From Brevundimonas sp. LM2 (GTDB lineage Bacteria; Pseudomonadota; Alphaproteobacteria; Caulobacterales; Caulobacteraceae): a DNA stretch of 64,000 nucleotides. Location: the NCBI RefSeq assembly GCF_002002865.1, contig NZ_CP019508.1:2398501-2462500 (forward strand). Reading direction: 5' to 3'. A program made the translations under genes and the position numbers. Each line of letters begins with the position of its first letter. Position 1 is the first letter of the stretch. The notes under the pieces were generated by a model. It saw only the letters and a list, made by a program, of their open reading frames with translations, was not told the DNA's origin and ran no database searches. Of the stretch, positions 55,212-63,926 are shown piece by piece.

Positions 55212-55421
55212 CTATTCGTAGCCGTGGGCCGCTTCGTTGATGACCTGCGACGGCATGCGCGAGAAGTCGACCGCGACGGGCGTGGCGGCCTTGGCCTGGA
55301 AGGTCTTGATGACGTGCTCCAGGCGGCGGCGCACCTCGCGTTCCGACTCCGAGCCGGGGTCCAGGTCGAGGGGGGCCAGGCAGAAGTCGATGATGGCCTG
55401 GGGACGGCTGATGGGGTCCAT
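55212..55421 (-). CDS. Small conserved-looking protein downstream of aceA
   Basis: 69 aa, family not recognised. Acidic-basic helical sequence 'SESEREVRRRLEHVIKTFQAKA' in the middle, with a hydrophobic N-terminal third ('AIIDFCLAPLDLDPG'). Starts 11 bp after the isocitrate lyase stop with a good 'AGGAGA' ribosome site, so it is probably translated from the aceA transcript. Could be a regulator or stabiliser of the lyase (speculation). Confidence 0.65.
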   Translation of the reverse strand: MDPISRPQAIIDFCLAPLDLDPGSESEREVRRRLEHVIKTFQAKAATPVAVDFSRMPSQVINEAAHGYE

Positions 55422-55432
55422 GGTGTCTCTCC

Positions 55433-56713
55433 TTATTCCGCCGCCACGAACTGGGCGGTTTCGGTGGATTCCTTCATGGCGGTCGTCGAGGACTGCCCGC
55501 TGGAAATGACGGTGGCGACCTGGTCGAAATAGCCGGTGCCGACCTCGCGCTGGTGGCGCGTGGCGGTGTAGCCGATGGCCTCGTTGGCGAACTCGCGCTG
55601 TTGCAGCTCGGAATAGGCCGCCATGCCGCGGTCGCGGTAGCCGTCGGCCAGCTCGAACATCGAGTTGTTCAGGGCGTGGAAGCCGGCCAGGGTCACGAAC
55701 TGGAACTTGTAACCCATGGCCCCCAGCTCGCGCTGGAACTTGGCGATGGTGGCGTCGTCCAGCTTGGCCTTCCAGTTGAAGGAGGGCGAGCAGTTGTAGG
55801 CCATCAGCTTGCCGGGGTGCTGCTTCTGGACCGCTTCCGCGAACTTCTTGGCGTCGTCCAGGTCCGGGTGCGAGGTCTCCCACCACAGCAGGTCGGCGAT
55901 GTTGGCGTAGGACAGGCCGCGCGCGATGCAGTGGTCGAGGCCCGTGCCTTCCTTCAGACGGAAGAAGCCCTCCTGGGTGCGGTTCTCGCGATCGATGAAG
56001 GGCTGGTCCCGCTCGTCGATATCGGACGTGATCAGCTGGGCCGACTCGGCGTCGGTGCGCGCCACCGTGATGGTCGGCGCGCCCATGACGTCGGCGGCCA
56101 GGCGGGCGGCGATCAGGTTGCGCTCATGCGCCTGAGTCGGGATCAGGACCTTGCCGCCCAGGTGGCCGCATTTCTTCTCGGACGCCAGCTGGTCCTCGAA
56201 ATGGACGCCGGCGGCCCCGGCCTCGATGAAGGCCTTCATGATCTCGAAACTGTTCAGCGGACCGCCGAAGCCGGCCTCGGCGTCGGCGACGATCGGCACG
56301 AACCAGTCGCGCTTGGCCCCGCCCTCGGCATGCTCGATCTGGTCGGCGCGCTGCAGGGTGCGATTGATGCGGCGGCACAGTTCCGGCGCGGCGTTTGCCG
56401 GGTAAAGCGACTGGTCCGGATACATGGCGCCGGCGGTGTTGGCGTCGGCGGCGACCTGCCAGCCCGACAGATAGATGGCCTTCAGACCGGCGCGGACCAT
56501 CTGCATGGCCTGGTTGCCGGTCACCGCGCCCAGGGCGTTGATATAGGGCTCGCTGTGCAGCAGCTCCCACAGGCGGTTGGCCCCGCGCTCGGCCAGGGTG
56601 TGGGTGATCGGCACCGAGCCGCGCAGCTTCAGCACATCCTCGGGCGTATAGGGGCGCTCGATGCCGTCGAAACGGCCGGCGGGCGAGGGGACGAGATCGG
56701 CGAAGGTGGTCAT
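55433..56713 (-). CDS. aceA: Isocitrate lyase
   Basis: 426 aa from ATG 56713. Catalytic signature Lys-Lys-Cys-Gly-His at residues 180-184, metal site in '[12 protein letters not shown]', 'HFEDQLAS' and the C-terminal '[11 protein letters not shown]'. Splits isocitrate to glyoxylate and succinate in the glyoxylate shunt for growth on acetate and fatty acids. The longer frame (23 extra codons) is rich in Arg/Pro and precedes the conserved N-terminus. Divergent from its likely regulator. Malate synthase is not in the window. Confidence 0.96.
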   Translation of the reverse strand: MTTFADLVPSPAGRFDGIERPYTPEDVLKLRGSVPITHTLAERGANRLWELLHSEPYINALGAVTGNQAMQMVRAGLKAIYLSGWQVAADANTAGAMYPDQSLYPANAAPELCRRINRTLQRADQIEHAEGGAKRDWFVPIVADAEAGFGGPLNSFEIMKAFIEAGAAGVHFEDQLASEKKCGHLGGKVLIPTQAHERNLIAARLAADVMGAPTITVARTDAESAQLITSDIDERDQPFIDRENRTQEGFFRLKEGTGLDHCIARGLSYANIADLLWWETSHPDLDDAKKFAEAVQKQHPGKLMAYNCSPSFNWKAKLDDATIAKFQRELGAMGYKFQFVTLAGFHALNNSMFELADGYRDRGMAAYSELQQREFANEAIGYTATRHQREVGTGYFDQVATVISSGQSSTTAMKESTETAQFVAAE

Positions 56714-56820
56714 GGCGCGGGCTCCGGGTCGTGGTCGCGGCGAACGTCGCAGCGACCGGACCATCAAACACGGACCTGTCATTTTTGATACAGGTTCCAG
56801 CCCTCCTGCGATGTCATCAT

Positions 56821-56858
56821 GTCACGATGTGACCTCGACTTCACGGTCACGCTGTGAC
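56821..56858. promoter_or_regulatory. Twin palindromic operators between aceA and scfR
   Basis: GTCACGATGTGAC (56821-56833) and GTCACGCTGTGAC (56846-56858), each a perfect palindrome of GTCAC/GTGAC around three bases, 25 bp centre to centre. They lie 6-43 bp upstream of the regulator's start and about 110 bp from aceA. A degenerate third copy, GTCATCATGTCAC, overlaps the first on its left. Very likely the regulator's own binding site. Confidence 0.7.
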
Positions 56859-56863
56859 AAGCT

Positions 56864-58297
56864 GTGCCGATGGACGTCACAGCCGATCGCAAACTGTTCC
56901 TGGGCGCGCGGGTCAAGCGGCTGCGGCGGGATCGCGGCCTGACCCAGACGGCCATGGCCGGCGACCTGGGGGTCTCGCCCAGCTATCTCAACCATATCGA
57001 GCGCAACCAGCGACCCGTCTCGGCCCAGCTGTTGCTGCGGCTGGCCGAGGCCTACGATGTCGATCTGAGGTCTTTGGGCCAAGCCAGCGCGGCGGGCGAG
57101 GCCGACCTGGCCGAGGTCCTGGCCGATCCCCTGTTCAAGGGGCTGGACGTGCCGCGTCACGAGCTGCTGCAACTGGTGGACGACGCCCCGGGGGCGGCGG
57201 AGGCGATTTTGAGGCTGTACCGTGCCTTCGCCACGCAAAGGGACAAATCCCGTGCCGCCCTGATCGACGGGGGGCAGGCGGCCGACGGCCCCTCCCCCGC
57301 CGACTGGGTGCGGGACCATGTGCAGGCCCGCTCCAACTATTTTCCCGAGCTGGACGGCCTGGGCGAGACCCTGCACGCGGCCCTTGATCCGACCATGACC
57401 GGCGAGGGATGCGAGGCCCTGGCCCGCCAGCGACTGGCCGCCCGGCACAATCTGGCGGTCAAGGTCATGCCGGCCGAGGTCATGGTGGAATGGACCCGCC
57501 GGTTCGATCCGCACCGCCGCCGCCTGCTGTTGTCGGAGACACTGGACCACTCGTCGCGCGCCTTTGCCATCGCCTATCAGCTGGCCTTGGCCGAGCACGA
57601 CGGCGAGCTGAACGCCCTGACCGACGCCGCCCGGCCGCCGGATGTGACGACGCGGGCCCTGCTGAAGGTGTCGCTGACCAATACGCTCGCCGCCGCCATC
57701 CTGATGCCCTACGCCGCCTTCCAGCGGATGGCCGAGGCCACCGGCTATGACATCGCCCGACTGCAGACCCGGTTCGCGGTCTCGTTCGAGCAGGTGGCGC
57801 ACCGGCTGACGACCCTGTCGCGACCGACGGCGCGGGGCGTGCCCTTCTTCCTGATACGGGTCGATCAGGCAGGCAATGTGTCGAAACGCTATGCCGCCGG
57901 AGCCTTTCCGTTCGCGCGCTTCGGCGGGGCCTGTCCGCGCTGGCGGCTGCATTCGGCGTTTCGCACGCCCGGGCGCCTGGTGACCCAGATCATCGAGACG
58001 CCGGACGGCCGGCGCTGGTTCACCCTGGCCCGGACGGTGGACCGTCAGGGCCACGACGGCCATGGCGAGCGCTATGACCTGGCCATCGGCCTGGGCTGCG
58101 AGCTAAAGGACGCGCACCGGCTGGTCCAGGCCCGGGGCCTCGACCTGACCGCCCCGGAGGTCACGCCGATCGGCCCCGCCTGCCGCCTGTGCCACCGCCA
58201 CCCCTGCGCCGAGCGCGCCGCCCCGCCGGTGGACCGCGTTCTGGCCGTCGACGACTGGTCCAAGTCGGTCAGCCCCTATCCGTTCGGGGCGGGGTGA
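56864..58297 (+). CDS. ScfR/RamB-like regulator of the glyoxylate shunt
   Basis: 477 aa. XRE helix-turn-helix at about residues 10-65 ('LTQTAMAGDLGVSPSYLNHIERNQRP'), a middle domain of the ImmA/IrrE type without the HExxH zinc motif ('AYQLALAEHDGELNAL'), and a C-terminal DUF2083 region with clustered Cys/His ('PACRLCHRHPCAERA'). This is the short-chain fatty acyl-CoA-responsive regulator family; RamB controls aceA in Corynebacterium. GTG 56864 or ATG 56870 is the start. The divergent pairing with aceA strongly supports the role. Confidence 0.88.
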   Translation: MPMDVTADRKLFLGARVKRLRRDRGLTQTAMAGDLGVSPSYLNHIERNQRPVSAQLLLRLAEAYDVDLRSLGQASAAGEADLAEVLADPLFKGLDVPRHELLQLVDDAPGAAEAILRLYRAFATQRDKSRAALIDGGQAADGPSPADWVRDHVQARSNYFPELDGLGETLHAALDPTMTGEGCEALARQRLAARHNLAVKVMPAEVMVEWTRRFDPHRRRLLLSETLDHSSRAFAIAYQLALAEHDGELNALTDAARPPDVTTRALLKVSLTNTLAAAILMPYAAFQRMAEATGYDIARLQTRFAVSFEQVAHRLTTLSRPTARGVPFFLIRVDQAGNVSKRYAAGAFPFARFGGACPRWRLHSAFRTPGRLVTQIIETPDGRRWFTLARTVDRQGHDGHGERYDLAIGLGCELKDAHRLVQARGLDLTAPEVTPIGPACRLCHRHPCAERAAPPVDRVLAVDDWSKSVSPYPFGAG

Positions 58298-58337
58298 GGC
58301 GATTTCCGTCATCGATCGACTGTGGTAGGCTGACGCC

Positions 58338-58682
58338 ATGACCAAGCCGCTGACCCTCACGCTTGATGACGCGCTTCTGACCCGCGTGGAGGCAGCCGCT
58401 GCGCTGGCCGGCCTTTCCGCGGAAGCCTGGGCGACGATGAGGGTTACGGACGCCCTCGTGGCTCATGGGATGCACGAGGATGCGGCCGTGTTCGACGCGG
58501 ACGCCCGCGTCGATGGATGGGTAGACGACCGCACAGCCGAAGCCCGCGCCTTTCAGCACGCGGCGTCTCTCGCGGCCCTGGAAGAGTACGACCGGACCGG
58601 CATCTCTTTCCCGTTCGAAGAGTGGGCGACAGAGTTCCGCGCTGACGTTGAGGCACGTTTAGCTAAGAGATGGGTTTGCTGA
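58338..58682 (+). CDS. Antitoxin-like protein, partner of a broken ParE toxin
   Basis: 114 aa. N-terminus 'KPLTLTLDDALLTRVEAAAALAGLSAEAWA' resembles the strand and helices of a ribbon-helix-helix antitoxin; the C-terminal third ('EEYDRTGISFPFEEWATEF') looks like a toxin-binding tail. The stop overlaps the toxin frame by 13 bases. The frame is intact. Without a working toxin it could still act as a solitary DNA-binding protein. Confidence 0.72.
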   Translation: MTKPLTLTLDDALLTRVEAAAALAGLSAEAWATMRVTDALVAHGMHEDAAVFDADARVDGWVDDRTAEARAFQHAASLAALEEYDRTGISFPFEEWATEFRADVEARLAKRWVC

Positions 58683-58954
58683 TCCTGACGTCGTTGGCAG
58701 CCTAGCGCGATCGCGTCAGGCTCGCTGCCTTCCTCGCCGCCGAGCACAGCCCGTCTGCCGCGATGCGAGCGGTGGATGCCATCGTCGCCGGCATATCCAC
58801 CCTCGCCGACCACCCCCTCAGTGGTCATCTCTGCGCGGACGGCTTGCCGGAGCTTATGATCCCCTTCGGAAACAGCGGCTACGTCGTACGCTACCGGGTC
58901 GAGGCAGAGCATCTTGTCGTCGCTCGCGTCTTCCACATGCGTGAGCATCGCTAA
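58670..58954 (+). pseudogene. ParE/RelE-family toxin with nonsense codon 12
   Basis: ATG 58670 reads MGLLILTSLAA, TAG (58703-58705), then 'RDRVRLAAFLAAEHSPSAAMRAVD', 'GISTLADHPLSGHL', 'LPELMIPFGNSGYVVRYRV' and 'VVARVFHMREHR'. Across the stop this is a normal ParE toxin. Restart at ATG 58763 would omit the first helices. The antitoxin gene just upstream is whole. Confidence 0.78.
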
Positions 58955-59032
58955 GGGCTGCGTACCCGTCTTATGCCCCCGGTCCGCCGCTGATGCGCCT
59001 TGGGCGGCGCTATTCAGCGGCGATCAGCGCGC

Positions 59033-60490
59033 TCAGCCCCGCAGACCCGGCCGTTCCGGCTCCAGCACCACCCGGCCCTCGAACATGCGGAAGGCTACGC
59101 CGGTGCGGTCGAACAGCCGGGCGATCTCGCTGGCCGGGGCGTCCGACCCGACGTCGAGCATCCGCTCGATGCCGATGCGCAGCGACCGGTCGCGGGATTC
59201 GCGGGTCAAGGCCTCCAGCCATTCCTCGCGGGTCAGGACGCCGTCGTCGGCATTGCGACGCTGCAGATCGGCGATGACGTCGAAGATGTCGCCGCCCGAG
59301 CGCTCCCGCCGCGCCCCCTCCAGCGCCAGGGCCCAGACCGCCCCGCACGCATAGTAGGCGCGGTTGTCGCCCCGCTCGCCGGCGCTGGCGATCGGCTGGC
59401 CCGTCGCGAAGGACACGCAGTCGTCGACCTCGCGCTGCAACTCGCCCAGAGCGTCGTAGGACGGATCGATGGCCGATATGGCGCGCACCGCCATCAGGTC
59501 GGCCCCGCCCTCGGTGATCCAGGCGTCGCGGGCGTACTGGTATTTCAGCCCGCTGGAGCCGAGCCAGAAATGGGCGCTCTCGTGACCGATGAACCAGCGC
59601 GCCCGGGCCAGGGCGGCGGGTTCGGGATTGAGCACCCCCTCGCCCTCGAAATTCATCGAGATCAGGCCCGGCAGGACGCTGCCGCCCATGCTAGACAGGC
59701 TTTCGGTCGGGCCGGTCCAGCTGACCATCAGGGTCGGCTTCGGCCCCGCCTGGGGTCCGAGACGCGACGCGTAGAAGTCCATCACCAGGGGCGTGAATCC
59801 ACCCAGCTGGTCGCCGAGCCACGTCGGCAGGCCGGGGTCGATGACGGTGGTGACCCCCTGCCCTTCGCGCGTGCGGGCGTCGCCGAACAGGACATAGGTG
59901 TCGGCGTCGAGGGCCGTGACCTCGGCCAGCCGCTCGCCCTTGAACAGGACCGGGCCGGCACGGTCGCGCCAGGTCACCTCGGCCGGGCCGCCCGGCAGGT
60001 CGATCCCGTTGAGGTCCAGCGGCAGGGCCCGGACCTGGTCCACCGACGCCAGAGGCGAGACGTCGAACTGCCCGGAGTAAAGCGCCACCGCCCCGTCGGA
60101 GAAGATCAGGGCCGGGTCGTAGTCGGCCTCGAGATCCCCCGCGCTGGGCCTCAGGCGGACGCGCACCTCGCGGGGAACTGGACCGCCGTCGACGGTGCGA
60201 AGGACATCGTACCGGCCCTGCCGGTCCAGGATCACGCCGGGGGTCTCGACCGTCCAGGTCGCGGGTCGCCAGGGCGTGCGGCCGACCCGCAGCAGGGCCG
60301 AGCGCTGGAAGAACCAGACGGGGGCGTCGCGGTTCAGGACGAAATCAGCGGTCCAGCGGTCGCCGTCCCGCTCGACGGTCACGGCGACCGGGGCGTCGAC
60401 CGACACGGCCTGAACGGCAGGCGTCGCGGCAGCCAGGGCGCAGCCGCCCGTCGTGGTCGCCACGGCCAGGGCCATCATCAAGGTGCGCAT
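59033..60490 (-). CDS. Gluzincin-type metallopeptidase lipoprotein
   Basis: 485 aa. Lipobox 'TTGGC' (Cys17) suggests a lipoprotein. An N-terminal beta-rich half is followed by a zinc site 'FIGHESAHFWLG' (HExxH) and a downstream Glu in 'WITEGGADLMAVRAI', the spacing of M1/M61-type gluzincins. Two Cys in 'DDCVSFA' and 'YYACGAVW' may pair. Family assignment beyond gluzincin is not certain. Substrate is unknown; periplasmic or outer-membrane location expected. Confidence 0.78.
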   Translation of the reverse strand: MRTLMMALAVATTTGGCALAAATPAVQAVSVDAPVAVTVERDGDRWTADFVLNRDAPVWFFQRSALLRVGRTPWRPATWTVETPGVILDRQGRYDVLRTVDGGPVPREVRVRLRPSAGDLEADYDPALIFSDGAVALYSGQFDVSPLASVDQVRALPLDLNGIDLPGGPAEVTWRDRAGPVLFKGERLAEVTALDADTYVLFGDARTREGQGVTTVIDPGLPTWLGDQLGGFTPLVMDFYASRLGPQAGPKPTLMVSWTGPTESLSSMGGSVLPGLISMNFEGEGVLNPEPAALARARWFIGHESAHFWLGSSGLKYQYARDAWITEGGADLMAVRAISAIDPSYDALGELQREVDDCVSFATGQPIASAGERGDNRAYYACGAVWALALEGARRERSGGDIFDVIADLQRRNADDGVLTREEWLEALTRESRDRSLRIGIERMLDVGSDAPASEIARLFDRTGVAFRMFEGRVVLEPERPGLRG

Positions 60491-60571
60491 CGGTGTCTCC
60501 GGTCTGTCCGCGGCCCGATAGCAATCCGGAGGCGGCCCATCATCTTAAGGATCGCTCATGAACGGGGACCA

Positions 60572-61555
60572 TCACCCTGGTTTCAAAGCCCGTTGCGCCG
60601 CCGCAAGCTCGCCGGCCATCACCGCCTTCAGGCGCGGCGGGCCCAGGATGGTGACCTGTTCGCCCCAGGTGAACAGGTGCCAGGCCAGCTCGCGCATGCC
60701 CGAGGCGCGGAAGCGGACGAGGACGCCGCCGTCGGCCTGGTCCTCCAGCGTCTGGGTCGGGTGCCAGCGCCAGCCCTTGGCCTCGGCCGCGCCCTGGGAC
60801 GAGACGCGCAGGGTCACGTCCTCGATCTCGTCCTGATAGATGCCGAACGACTGGCTGGCGAAGACCGACAGGTCGAAGTCGGCGGGGGGCGGGGCGGAGC
60901 CGTCCTGGGCCTCCACCGCGCTCATCCGGTCCAGCCGGAAGGTCTGGATCCGGCCGCTGTCCCGATCGGCGGCGACCAGATAGTTGGCGCGGCCGAACAT
61001 CACGCCGCAAGGGGCCACCGAGCGCCGGCGCGCCTCGGCCCCCGGTCGGGAATAGGTGAAGCCCAGCGGCGACTGCGCCAGGACCGCGTTGCGGATGGTG
61101 GCCAGGACGCCTTCGTCCGCCCCCGGTCGGGGCCCGGCCTGGATGGCGATGGTCTCGGCCCGGACCAGGGCCTCCAGATCCGGGGCCAGACGGTTCAGGG
61201 TCGTCGAACGCATCGCCGACTTCAGCTTGCGCTCCAGCTCCTCCAGCGCCGCCGCCCGTCCCGCTTCGCCCGCCGCCCGCAGACCCTGGGCCGCGCGGGT
61301 CAGCTCGATCAGCTCGACGGTGGTCGGGGCCTGTTCGAAGGCGGACAGGCCGCCCCGAATGCGCCAGCGCTTGTGCGGATAGTCGGAGACCTCCTCCGTG
61401 GCGGGGAACAGGGCGATGACCGCGTCACGGATGCGTTCGGCCGTGCGCCGGCCGACGTCCAGGTCACGCACCATCTCGTCCAGGGTCAGACCCTCGGCCG
61501 AGGCCGCCATGCGACGGGCCAGTTCAATGACGGTGGCCGCCTTGTCGTGCCGCAT
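60572..61555 (-). CDS. WYL-domain transcriptional regulator
   Basis: 327 aa. N-terminal winged helix ('LTLDEMVRDLDVGRRTAERIRDAVIALFP') and a central WYL domain with 'YSRPGAEARRRSVAPCGVMFGRANYLVAADRDSGRIQTFRLDRM', plus a C-terminal WCX extension. WYL proteins bind nucleotides or other ligands and often control DNA damage or phage defence genes. A clean palindrome lies 15 bp upstream of its ATG, next to a divergent small gene. Confidence 0.9.
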   Translation of the reverse strand: MRHDKAATVIELARRMAASAEGLTLDEMVRDLDVGRRTAERIRDAVIALFPATEEVSDYPHKRWRIRGGLSAFEQAPTTVELIELTRAAQGLRAAGEAGRAAALEELERKLKSAMRSTTLNRLAPDLEALVRAETIAIQAGPRPGADEGVLATIRNAVLAQSPLGFTYSRPGAEARRRSVAPCGVMFGRANYLVAADRDSGRIQTFRLDRMSAVEAQDGSAPPPADFDLSVFASQSFGIYQDEIEDVTLRVSSQGAAEAKGWRWHPTQTLEDQADGGVLVRFRASGMRELAWHLFTWGEQVTILGPPRLKAVMAGELAAAQRALKPG

Positions 61556-61569
61556 ACGCGCCCCGAGAT

Positions 61570-61596
61570 CTGATACGTCCGATAATGACGCATCAG
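61570..61596. promoter_or_regulatory. Operator-like palindrome upstream of the WYL regulator
   Basis: CTGATACGTC, 7-bp spacer, GACGCATCAG: 9 of 10 positions pair. Located in the 90-bp gap between the WYL gene and the divergent 86-aa gene, 15 bp from the WYL start. Probably the regulator's own site. Confidence 0.6.
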
Positions 61597-61645
61597 TGCC
61601 TTATCACAGGCTCAACGGCAACCGCCGAGACATCGGAGACTGACC

Positions 61646-61906
61646 ATGGCCCGCGCTTTCGCTTCCTCGCCTTCCGCCCTCGCCGCCTCGACCCCGACCG
61701 CCCGGATCAATGCCAGCCGCTATCTGATCGTGCCCTGCGAGGCCGAGGGGTGTGTTGACCTGGCGGTGATCTGGGACCGGCTCGAGGAGCAGGTGGTAGA
61801 CGTCATCGATGCCGGCGCCTCCGCCCGCTATTCGGACGAGGACGCCCTGTGGGACGAGGCGCGGCCCTCGTTCGCGGCCGAGGTCGACTACCGCATGGCG
61901 GCCTGA
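61646..61906 (+). CDS. Small protein divergent from the WYL regulator
   Basis: 86 aa, family not recognised. A Ser/Ala/Thr-rich start is followed by 'NASRYLIVPCEAEGCVDLAVIWDRLEEQVVDVIDAG', an acidic alpha/beta-looking sequence. No signal peptide or membrane segment. ATG 61646 follows 'GGAGACTGACC'. Being divergent from a WYL regulator across an operator, it may be regulated by it. Confidence 0.62.
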   Translation: MARAFASSPSALAASTPTARINASRYLIVPCEAEGCVDLAVIWDRLEEQVVDVIDAGASARYSDEDALWDEARPSFAAEVDYRMAA

Positions 61907-62326
61907 TCAGGCGGGATAGCGAGCCTGCAGCGTCTCGACGCTGGTGCGGGCCATCTCGGCCAGCACGTCGAGGTCGATATCGGACAGTCGGTTCACATAG
62001 ACGCAGGCCTGACCGCTTTTGTGCTTGCCCAGCCGGCTGAGGAGGTCGGCCCGGGCCTGATCATCGGCCGCAAGGTAGAGGACCAGATTGGCCTTGCGTG
62101 GCGAGAAGCCCACCAGGGGCGCATCCCCCTCATGGCCGCTGGCGTAGCGGTAGTGATAGGTGCCGAAGCCGATGATGGACGGGCCCCACATCTTCGGGGG
62201 ATGGCCGGTCGTCTCGGTCAGCAGAGCCAGCAGCGCCCTGGCGTCCTCGCGCCGTCCGGGTTGCTCCACCGCCGTGATGAAATCCTCGACCGACCCGGCG
62301 GTCGGCTTGGTCTTCGTTTCCACCAT
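61907..62326 (-). CDS. DUF1801 family protein
   Basis: 139 aa. Typical DUF1801 (YdhG-like) pattern 'SVEDFITAVEQPGRREDARALLALL', 'KMWGPSIIGFGTYHYRYASG' and 'SGQACVYVNRLSDIDLDVLAEM'. Related to iron-chaperone frataxin-like folds; function unknown. Its stop abuts that of the convergent 86-aa gene with no space. Confidence 0.88.
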   Translation of the reverse strand: MVETKTKPTAGSVEDFITAVEQPGRREDARALLALLTETTGHPPKMWGPSIIGFGTYHYRYASGHEGDAPLVGFSPRKANLVLYLAADDQARADLLSRLGKHKSGQACVYVNRLSDIDLDVLAEMARTSVETLQARYPA

Positions 62327-62342
62327 GGCTCAACCTCTCCGT

Positions 62343-63458
62343 TCAGCTTCCGACGCGCGGCCGGGCCGTCCAGTGGTCGATCACGCGCTGGGCCGGGGTC
62401 TCGACCAGACGGTGGGCGGCCACGGCCAGGACCAGGATAAGGCCGAACAGGCCGAGGGCGAAGAGGTCGTTGATCCAGACCGAGCCGAAGTCGATGCGAC
62501 GACCGCCGGGCACCCATCCGACCTTGTGGGCCGCGATCATCAGCACGGTCAGGACGAACATGTGGACCATGTAGATGGCGAAGGACCAGCGGCCGAGCGT
62601 GACCAGGGCCGGATGGTCGAGCCACCGGGACAGGGCGCCGTCCTCGCCGGCGAAGACCCAGACGACGCCGAGGAAGAGAAGCGACACCAGAACAGTCACC
62701 GGCCCGGTGACCCAGCCGATGAAGCCGCAGATCGCCAGGACGGCGGCGACTTCCAGCGCCGTGGCGGCGTGGCCCTTCAGTCTGGGGATCCGGGTCCAGA
62801 CGCCCTGGAGCAGACAGCCGAGGAAAAAACCATAAACGGCGCGGGGCACGGCGAGGTCGTAGGTCGTGTTCATCCAGCGCCGGGCATAGGCGAGCACCAG
62901 GATCGCGCCGATCACCGCCAGCACGGCCCCGATCCCGCGAAACCGCCGGGGCGCGACCAAAACCAGGCCGGCGAAGACGGCATAGCAGGCGACCTCGGCG
63001 CTGAGCGTCCAGGCGGGCCCGTTCCAGGTCAGGTAGGGGTGCACGTGCCAGGCCTGGACCAGCAGCAGATTGGTGACGATGGCCTCGACCGAGCGATCGC
63101 GCGTGAACGGCGGCGCGGAGTCGACATTGAACCACAGCCGGGCCAGCTCCAGCCCGACGAAGAGCGCGAGCATCAGAGCATGCAGGGGCCAGACCCGGCC
63201 CAGACGACGCACCATGAACCGGCCGCCGTCGCGCGGGGTCGCCAGTCGCCCGGCATAGGCATGGGCGATGACGAAACCCGACAGGACGAAGAAATAGTCG
63301 ACGAACAGATAGCCGTGCTGGACCAGGCCCCAGTCGCGCCAGTGGCTGGCGATCGGCATATGGAACATCACCACCAGCACGGCGCAGAGGCCACGCAGGG
63401 AGTCCAGGGCCTCGAAACGGCGCGGCGAGAACGGGGGTGCGGGCAGAGGCGGGATCAC
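62343..63458 (-). CDS. Acyltransferase 3 family membrane protein (OafA/YrhL-like)
   Basis: 371 aa with about ten transmembrane helices. N-terminal 'RRFEALDSLRGLCAVLVVMFHM' holds the conserved Arg and the catalytic-type His, followed by 'YLFVDYFFVLSGFVIAHAYAGR'. These enzymes O-acylate sugars of lipopolysaccharide, antibiotics or exopolysaccharide. No SGNH tail is present. 16 bp upstream of the DUF1801 gene. Confidence 0.9.
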   Translation of the reverse strand: MIPPLPAPPFSPRRFEALDSLRGLCAVLVVMFHMPIASHWRDWGLVQHGYLFVDYFFVLSGFVIAHAYAGRLATPRDGGRFMVRRLGRVWPLHALMLALFVGLELARLWFNVDSAPPFTRDRSVEAIVTNLLLVQAWHVHPYLTWNGPAWTLSAEVACYAVFAGLVLVAPRRFRGIGAVLAVIGAILVLAYARRWMNTTYDLAVPRAVYGFFLGCLLQGVWTRIPRLKGHAATALEVAAVLAICGFIGWVTGPVTVLVSLLFLGVVWVFAGEDGALSRWLDHPALVTLGRWSFAIYMVHMFVLTVLMIAAHKVGWVPGGRRIDFGSVWINDLFALGLFGLILVLAVAAHRLVETPAQRVIDHWTARPRVGS

Positions 63459-63503
63459 GCGCCGCCTGTTAGCGCCGTCTGAAGCGTTGCGATACAGCCG
63501 ACG

Positions 63504-63926
63504 TCAAGCTGGCGGGGGCGACCAGCCGTCCGGGGCGATGTTGAAGAAGGCGAAGTCGAAGCCCGGGGCGACCGTGCAGCCGACCAGACTCCAGTCGCCC
63601 AGACTGCGCGCCATCTGCCAGGCCCCGGCCGGGACCACGGCCTGGGGCCTCTGCCCCGCCTGCAGGTCGTCGCCCAGGGTCAGCCGCCGCTCGGTGGTGT
63701 CGGCGATCCGCAACTCCATCGGCGCGCCGTCGTAGAAATGCCAGAGCTCGGCGGAGTCGACGTGATGCCAGCGCGAGGCCTCGTCCCGGGTCAGAAGGAA
63801 ATAGATCGCCGTGCCGACCGAACGCCCATCGACCTCGCGCGGGTCGCGGAAGGTCTCACGGTAATAGCCGCCCTCGGGATGGGGCTGAAGGTTCAACAGG
63901 GCGATGGCTTCGGCGGCGGTCAGCAT
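63504..63926 (-). CDS. DUF985 cupin protein
   Basis: 140 aa. Cupin_5/DUF985 pattern: 'LQPHPEGGYYRETFRDP', 'GTAIYFLLTRDEASRWHHVDSAELWHFYDGAPMEL', 'VPAGAWQMARSLGDWSLVGCTVAPGFDFAFF'. Conserved His/Glu could bind metal. Family function unknown, sometimes annotated as sugar epimerase-like. Upstream of it only 74 bases remain in the window. Confidence 0.9.
   Translation of the reverse strand: MLTAAEAIALLNLQPHPEGGYYRETFRDPREVDGRSVGTAIYFLLTRDEASRWHHVDSAELWHFYDGAPMELRIADTTERRLTLGDDLQAGQRPQAVVPAGAWQMARSLGDWSLVGCTVAPGFDFAFFNIAPDGWSPPPA

Noticed and set aside
59000..61573. 857-codon plus-strand frame across the peptidase and WYL genes
   Set aside because: Spans two real genes on the other strand and the gap between them, typical of GC-rich random open frames.
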